From Candidatus Equimonas faecalis (GTDB lineage Bacteria; Bacteroidota; Bacteroidia; Bacteroidales; Bacteroidaceae), in contig JAGHRT010000004.1 of assembly GCA_018066245.1 (NCBI GenBank), forward strand, positions 124,001-188,000: DNA of 64,000 bases, read 5' to 3'. This document shows positions 59,428 through 64,000 of this stretch, one piece after another. The notes under the pieces were generated by a model. That model was not told the origin of the DNA. It did no database searches and saw nothing but the letters and a program-made list of their open reading frames with translations. The position numbers and the translations under genes are program-made. Positions within the stretch are counted from its first letter, which is position 1; every line of letters begins with the position of its first letter.

Positions 59428-61206
59428 ATGAAGCACAAGTTACTCTCCGCCCTTATGCTGGTTGCACTCAGCGTACTGTTGGCCAGTCCTTCCTACGCGC
59501 AGGGAAAAGTCTATGTAGGCTACTGCGACAGCAGCATTGCCGACGACAAGAACGGCCTCATAGGCGGCGTGTCGGGCAACGACGTGGACATTGATCTGGC
59601 CATACGTATTCCGCAGAATCTCCTAGCCAGTTATGCCGGCTGTCAGGTAGCAGCCGTCAATCTGGGCCTGCCCAACGTAAAAACCTTCCCCTCCTCCGTG
59701 AAAGGATGGGTGCGCACGAGCCGCGACGGGGCGAATCTCGCGGAAGGCACAAAGAGCGGGCTAAAGCCTGGCTGGTGTCCGATTTCCATGAAGAAGCCTT
59801 ACGTCATCACGGGTCAGGAAGAAGAACTGTGGGTGGGCGTAACCTATCATCAGGCATCCAAGATTAGTTTCGTCTCCTTTGCAGGAGAAACCGACCCCAA
59901 CGGCGCGTGGTCATGCAAGAACGGCAAGTGGACTGACTTCTCGGCCAACAAGTGGGGCAGCCTCTCCATAGAAGCCATCGTGGAAGGCAACGTGCCTACG
60001 CACAACCTTACGCTTATCAGCGCGGGATGCAAGGACACTTACGTCAAGCTGGGCAGCAGCTTTACCGTAACCGGTTCCATCAAGAACCAGGCCACCAGCA
60101 CGGCTGTCCGTCCTAAAATCCGCTACGCCATCAACGGCGGCGAAGCCCGCGAATACACCATTCCCGTAACCCTCGCCTACCATGAGTCTGCCGACTTCAG
60201 CTTCGACATATCCACCGAGGGCATGACCGAAGAAGGCGAGTGCGACGTGCGCCTGGAACTCGTATGGGGAGACGGCACTCCCGACGACCACCCCGGCGAC
60301 AACGTATATAGCGTGGCGGTCCAGCTGGTTAAAGAGCTTTACTACCGTAAGATGGTGGTGGAGGAAGGTACAGGAGCGTGGTGCGGATTCTGCGTAGTAG
60401 GCATCGTCGGCCTGCGCGAGATGAAGAAGAACTACCCCGACCGCTTCATCGGCATTGCCGTCCACGACGGCGATTCCTATACGGTGTCCAGCTATGACAG
60501 CTGGTTCGTCAGCCAGATTGGCGACGAAGGTCTGCCCTCCTGCCTGATTAACCGCGACGGCAACGTGGGTTACCCCAGCGAAGCGGAGCTTAAGGCTTTC
60601 TACAAAAACATGCCGTCGGTGGCCGATGCCGACATTCAGGTGCAGGCCAGCGTGACGGGCAAGAAGATAACCTTCGAGAGCACCACACGCTTCTTCAAGC
60701 CAGCGAAGAATGCCGACTATCGCGTGGCCTTCGTCGTTCTGGAGAACCAACTGCCCATTACGCAAAAGAACTACTACGCCGACAATGTCAAGGGCGAGAT
60801 GGGCGGCTTCGAGAAGTTGGAGCGCGACTGCCACATCTACGTCGATGACGTGGCCCGCGGCGTCTATCCCTCCATCCAAGGCACGAAAGGCGCGTTGCCC
60901 TCCACCGTTGAACGCGCAACCGACTACAAATACACCTACACCGCCACTCTGCCCACCTACAAGAAGTCGGAAAACGTAGAAGTGGTGGCTCTCCTGCTCA
61001 ACGGAAAGACCGGCGAAATCGTGCAGGCGGCCAAAACCTCCGAAATCTACGACTTCAACGCCGAATGGCCCGAAGGCATTACCCCCACACTATCGGCCAT
61101 CGATTCCGAACCATCTAATTCCTACGACCTTACCGGACGAAAAGTCAGCCGACCCCAACGCGGGCAGCTCTTCATCCAAGGCCGGAAAATCCAGCTTAAA
61201 CGATAG
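59428..61206 (+). CDS. Omp28-related secreted protein with thioredoxin-like Cys pair
   Basis: VVEEGTGAWCGFCVVGIVGLREMKKNYPDRFIGIAVH; C-terminal YDLTGRKVSRPQRGQLFIQGRKIQLKR. Confidence 0.85.
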   Translation: MKHKLLSALMLVALSVLLASPSYAQGKVYVGYCDSSIADDKNGLIGGVSGNDVDIDLAIRIPQNLLASYAGCQVAAVNLGLPNVKTFPSSVKGWVRTSRDGANLAEGTKSGLKPGWCPISMKKPYVITGQEEELWVGVTYHQASKISFVSFAGETDPNGAWSCKNGKWTDFSANKWGSLSIEAIVEGNVPTHNLTLISAGCKDTYVKLGSSFTVTGSIKNQATSTAVRPKIRYAINGGEAREYTIPVTLAYHESADFSFDISTEGMTEEGECDVRLELVWGDGTPDDHPGDNVYSVAVQLVKELYYRKMVVEEGTGAWCGFCVVGIVGLREMKKNYPDRFIGIAVHDGDSYTVSSYDSWFVSQIGDEGLPSCLINRDGNVGYPSEAELKAFYKNMPSVADADIQVQASVTGKKITFESTTRFFKPAKNADYRVAFVVLENQLPITQKNYYADNVKGEMGGFEKLERDCHIYVDDVARGVYPSIQGTKGALPSTVERATDYKYTYTATLPTYKKSENVEVVALLLNGKTGEIVQAAKTSEIYDFNAEWPEGITPTLSAIDSEPSNSYDLTGRKVSRPQRGQLFIQGRKIQLKR

Positions 61207-61312
61207 TCTTTCCTACTCTATACGATAATTCACACTACTCCATAGGACAGTTTTCACTACTACATAGGATAGTTTCAAGCATCTTATACCATAATTTCAC
61301 TCCTTTTATACA
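61196..61312. repeat. 22-bp tandem array (6 units) from the 3' end of one gene to the ATG of the next
   Basis: Units at 61196, 61218, 61240, 61262, 61284, 61306. Confidence 0.93.
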
Positions 61313-62938
61313 ATGAAAAAAATTCTACTCCTTCTCCTTGCAGCTTGCGCCCTGACGGGTACCGGCGTTGCACAGACCACACAGCAGAACTCACCACGCC
61401 CCATCAAGGTGCGTAACTACGGCGACCTCAGCCAGCAGGAGGCCAAGACCGTCCGCCCCATCAAGGCCAAAGCCCCTATCGTGAAGCCCGACGGCCAGCT
61501 GCGATACTACAAAATGAGCTGCGTAATCCGCGACCTCACCGGCTGGCTGCCCGTACTCGACGTAGCCAACGAGCTATACTTCTCCAAGGACGGCAAGACC
61601 ATCTGCTTCGGCAGCCTGTTCCCGGGAGCCTTCTTCTGCGACGAACTCTGGATTGAAGGTCAGGTGGAGGGCGACAAGGTCGTGTTTCCCTGCGCCACGC
61701 CCCTCTTCGACTATGAAAAGGACAACGGCAGGCCCGCCACCATCCACATGGGTGAGCTTCTCGTGGACGAGTGGGAGAACCCCTACGCCGTGCAGGACGT
61801 GGAGTTCATCAAGGACGGCGACCACATCTACATCGAATACACGGAAGGAATGCGCCACATAGTGCTCTTTGCCGACGACGGCACCGACGAGGTGGAGATT
61901 ATCAACACCACCTACAACCACGATATGCGCCCCTTCGACGGCACAGCTGAACTCAATCAGCTTCCCGAGAGCGCCACGATTTACGACTATATATACAACG
62001 CGCAGGATGCCAACGGCGACGACTACGCCGAAAAGGGACACGTGGCAGTGGACGGCGACACCTACTACTTCGACTACCTCCTGCCCGAAGCCACATTCCG
62101 CACCCACGCATGGATAAAGGGCGTGCGCAAAGGCAACACCATCACACTTCCCAACAACCAGTTCCTGGGCCACGACATCAGCTACTTCCTCTACTACAAC
62201 GGCTTCAAGACGCAGGGCACCCTGGACGACACCGGACAGTACAAGGGCGAAAAGACCGAGATAACCTTCAACATTGACGACCAGGGCGTCATCACGCTCA
62301 ACAACCCCGACCGGACTTTCCCCTGTGCCTTCTACATCAGCGGCAATCAGTTTGAGTATTACAACTTCCGCCACCGCATGGAGCCTTACGGAGGCGACAA
62401 GCTCCTGGTGCCCTGCGATGTCGAAAATTTGAAGCTGAACACGAAAATGCTGCAAAAGTATGGTGAAATCTCCATCAGCTTCATCATGCGCAACCTCTCC
62501 GTCGATGGCAAGTACATCAACCCCGACAACCTCGCCTACTACGTCTATCTCGACGACGACATCTATACCTTCGAGAAGTCCATCTACGAGTACATCGACG
62601 GGGAAAGCATGACCAAGATTCCCTACGCCTATCGCGACCAAGGCAACTACGACATCTACCTGGCCGACGACGGCGTCAATGTAGCCTGCCTCTACGAAGA
62701 CATGTTCAGCCGCATCGGCGTGCAGGCCGTCTATACCGTTGATGGCAAAGAGGCCCGCTCCAACATCGTCTTTGTGAACTATCAGGGCGAGACAGAAGTA
62801 GTGCCCGCCGGCATAAGCCCCGCACAAACGACTCTCAGCGGTAAGCTCTCCACTCCCTACGACCTCTCCGGACGCAAGGTGAGCCACCGCCAGCCCAAGG
62901 GCCTCTACATCTCCGACGGCCAGCTCCGCCTCCGTTAG
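61313..62938 (+). CDS. Secreted protein of unknown function
   Basis: Signal peptide; C-terminal YDLSGRKVSHRQPKGLYISDGQLRLR tail. Confidence 0.82.
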   Translation: MKKILLLLLAACALTGTGVAQTTQQNSPRPIKVRNYGDLSQQEAKTVRPIKAKAPIVKPDGQLRYYKMSCVIRDLTGWLPVLDVANELYFSKDGKTICFGSLFPGAFFCDELWIEGQVEGDKVVFPCATPLFDYEKDNGRPATIHMGELLVDEWENPYAVQDVEFIKDGDHIYIEYTEGMRHIVLFADDGTDEVEIINTTYNHDMRPFDGTAELNQLPESATIYDYIYNAQDANGDDYAEKGHVAVDGDTYYFDYLLPEATFRTHAWIKGVRKGNTITLPNNQFLGHDISYFLYYNGFKTQGTLDDTGQYKGEKTEITFNIDDQGVITLNNPDRTFPCAFYISGNQFEYYNFRHRMEPYGGDKLLVPCDVENLKLNTKMLQKYGEISISFIMRNLSVDGKYINPDNLAYYVYLDDDIYTFEKSIYEYIDGESMTKIPYAYRDQGNYDIYLADDGVNVACLYEDMFSRIGVQAVYTVDGKEARSNIVFVNYQGETEVVPAGISPAQTTLSGKLSTPYDLSGRKVSHRQPKGLYISDGQLRLR

Positions 62939-62964
62939 CCCTCCACCCCCTCACACCTCGTCGT

Positions 62965-64000
62965 ATGTTCAATTTCATCAAGCGGTTTCTTCGCCGCAGT
63001 AAAGGCAGCTACAAGGAAAACAGCCAGGGGTACGCCATCATCGGCAGCGGCTCCTGGGCCACGGCAGTGGCCAAGATAGTGCTCGCCAAGGAGAAGGAAA
63101 TCACATGGCTCTTCCGCCGGCAGGAAGCCATCGACGACTTCATCCGCACAGGCCGCAACCCGGGCTACCTCTCGCAGGTGGAGTTTGACGTGAGCCGCAT
63201 TCACTTCACACGCGACATAACCGAGGCCGTGGCTACCTGCCGCACAATCATCTTTGCCACGCCTTCGCCCTACCTCAAGCCTACGCTGAAAGGACTGGGC
63301 GTACCGCTGAAGGACAAGAAGCTCATATTCGCCACCAAAGGCATCGTACCCGACGAGAACCTCCTCCTGACCGACTACTTCCAGCAGTACTACCAGGTGA
63401 AACCCGCCGACATGTGCGTACTCTCAGGCCCCAGCCACGCCGAAGAAGTCGCTATGGACCGCCTCACCTTCCTCACCTTGGCTTGCACCTATCTGCCCAC
63501 AGCCGAAAAGCTGGTCAAGCAGTTCGCAAGCGAGGTCGTAAGGGTAACGGCCAGCAACGACGTGAGAGGCATCGAGGTGGCAGGCGTGCTGAAAAACATC
63601 TATGCCGTGGCTGCCGGCATCTGCCACGGATTGGGCTACGGCGACAACTTCCAAGCCGTGCTCATCAGCAGCGCCGCCCGCGAGATGCAGGCCGTGCTCT
63701 CAGCCGTGAACCCCGTGCCGCGCCTCATTTGCGACAACGTCTATCTGGGCGACCTCCTCGTGACCGGCTACAGCAACTTCTCGCGCAACCGCCAGTTCGG
63801 CACCATGCTCGGCAACGGTTACAGCATACAGGCCGCACAGGCCGAGATGAAGATGGTGGCCGAAGGCTACTTCGGGGCGGCCTGCATGGAAAAGCTCAAG
63901 GAAGACTTGCGCGTCAGCACCCCCATCATCGACACGGTCTATAAAATCCTCTACGAGAAGCAGCCGGCACGCGAGGCCATCGTAGCCCTGCTTCCCAAGC
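62965..64000 (+). CDS. gpsA: Glycerol-3-phosphate dehydrogenase [NAD(P)+], 3' end outside window
   Basis: YAIIGSGSWATAVAKIV, LSGPSHAEEVAM, GVLKNIYAVAAGICHGLGYGDN; open to window end. Confidence 0.95.
   Translation, partial: MFNFIKRFLRRSKGSYKENSQGYAIIGSGSWATAVAKIVLAKEKEITWLFRRQEAIDDFIRTGRNPGYLSQVEFDVSRIHFTRDITEAVATCRTIIFATPSPYLKPTLKGLGVPLKDKKLIFATKGIVPDENLLLTDYFQQYYQVKPADMCVLSGPSHAEEVAMDRLTFLTLACTYLPTAEKLVKQFASEVVRVTASNDVRGIEVAGVLKNIYAVAAGICHGLGYGDNFQAVLISSAAREMQAVLSAVNPVPRLICDNVYLGDLLVTGYSNFSRNRQFGTMLGNGYSIQAAQAEMKMVAEGYFGAACMEKLKEDLRVSTPIIDTVYKILYEKQPAREAIVALLPK

Overview
The window looks like a Bacteroidales (Prevotella-like) chromosome segment. It contains the tail of pfkA, a complete F-type ATP synthase operon (atpD-C-x-B-E-F-H-A-G), and many housekeeping genes: rsmG, ileS, lspA, holA, prs, efp, ackA, folP-cdaA, a PpiD/SurA-like PPIase, mfd, lysS and gpsA (cut by the window end). 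There is one tRNA-Thr(CGT). Secreted or envelope genes include GH92, a porin, PAP2, an Omp28-like protein, a cytochrome c peroxidase with a CcsA-type biogenesis gene, and an MscS-type channel. An AT-richer accessory island lies at about 25.4-35.35 kb. It holds a DUF4143-type ATPase and a tight four-gene minus-strand operon: a NERD nuclease-like/SAM-methyltransferase fusion, an SF1 UvrD-like helicase, a 765-aa protein I cannot assign, and a DUF1848 CX3CX2C protein. A decapitated Ser/Thr-kinase fragment sits at the operon's edge. The operon is a candidate uncharacterised defence-type system. Other main observations: (i) a dispersed family of 21/22-bp (or 43-bp) phased repeat arrays in many intergenic gaps, building terminators and stop codons and present in frame inside folP; (ii) a second palindromic repeat present in frame inside ileS; (iii) an FtsZ-like gene lacking the N-terminal nucleotide-binding region but keeping the tubulin signature and T7 loop, within a lysS/gpsA interval. 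All calls come from reading the sequence and supplied translations; no database search was run.
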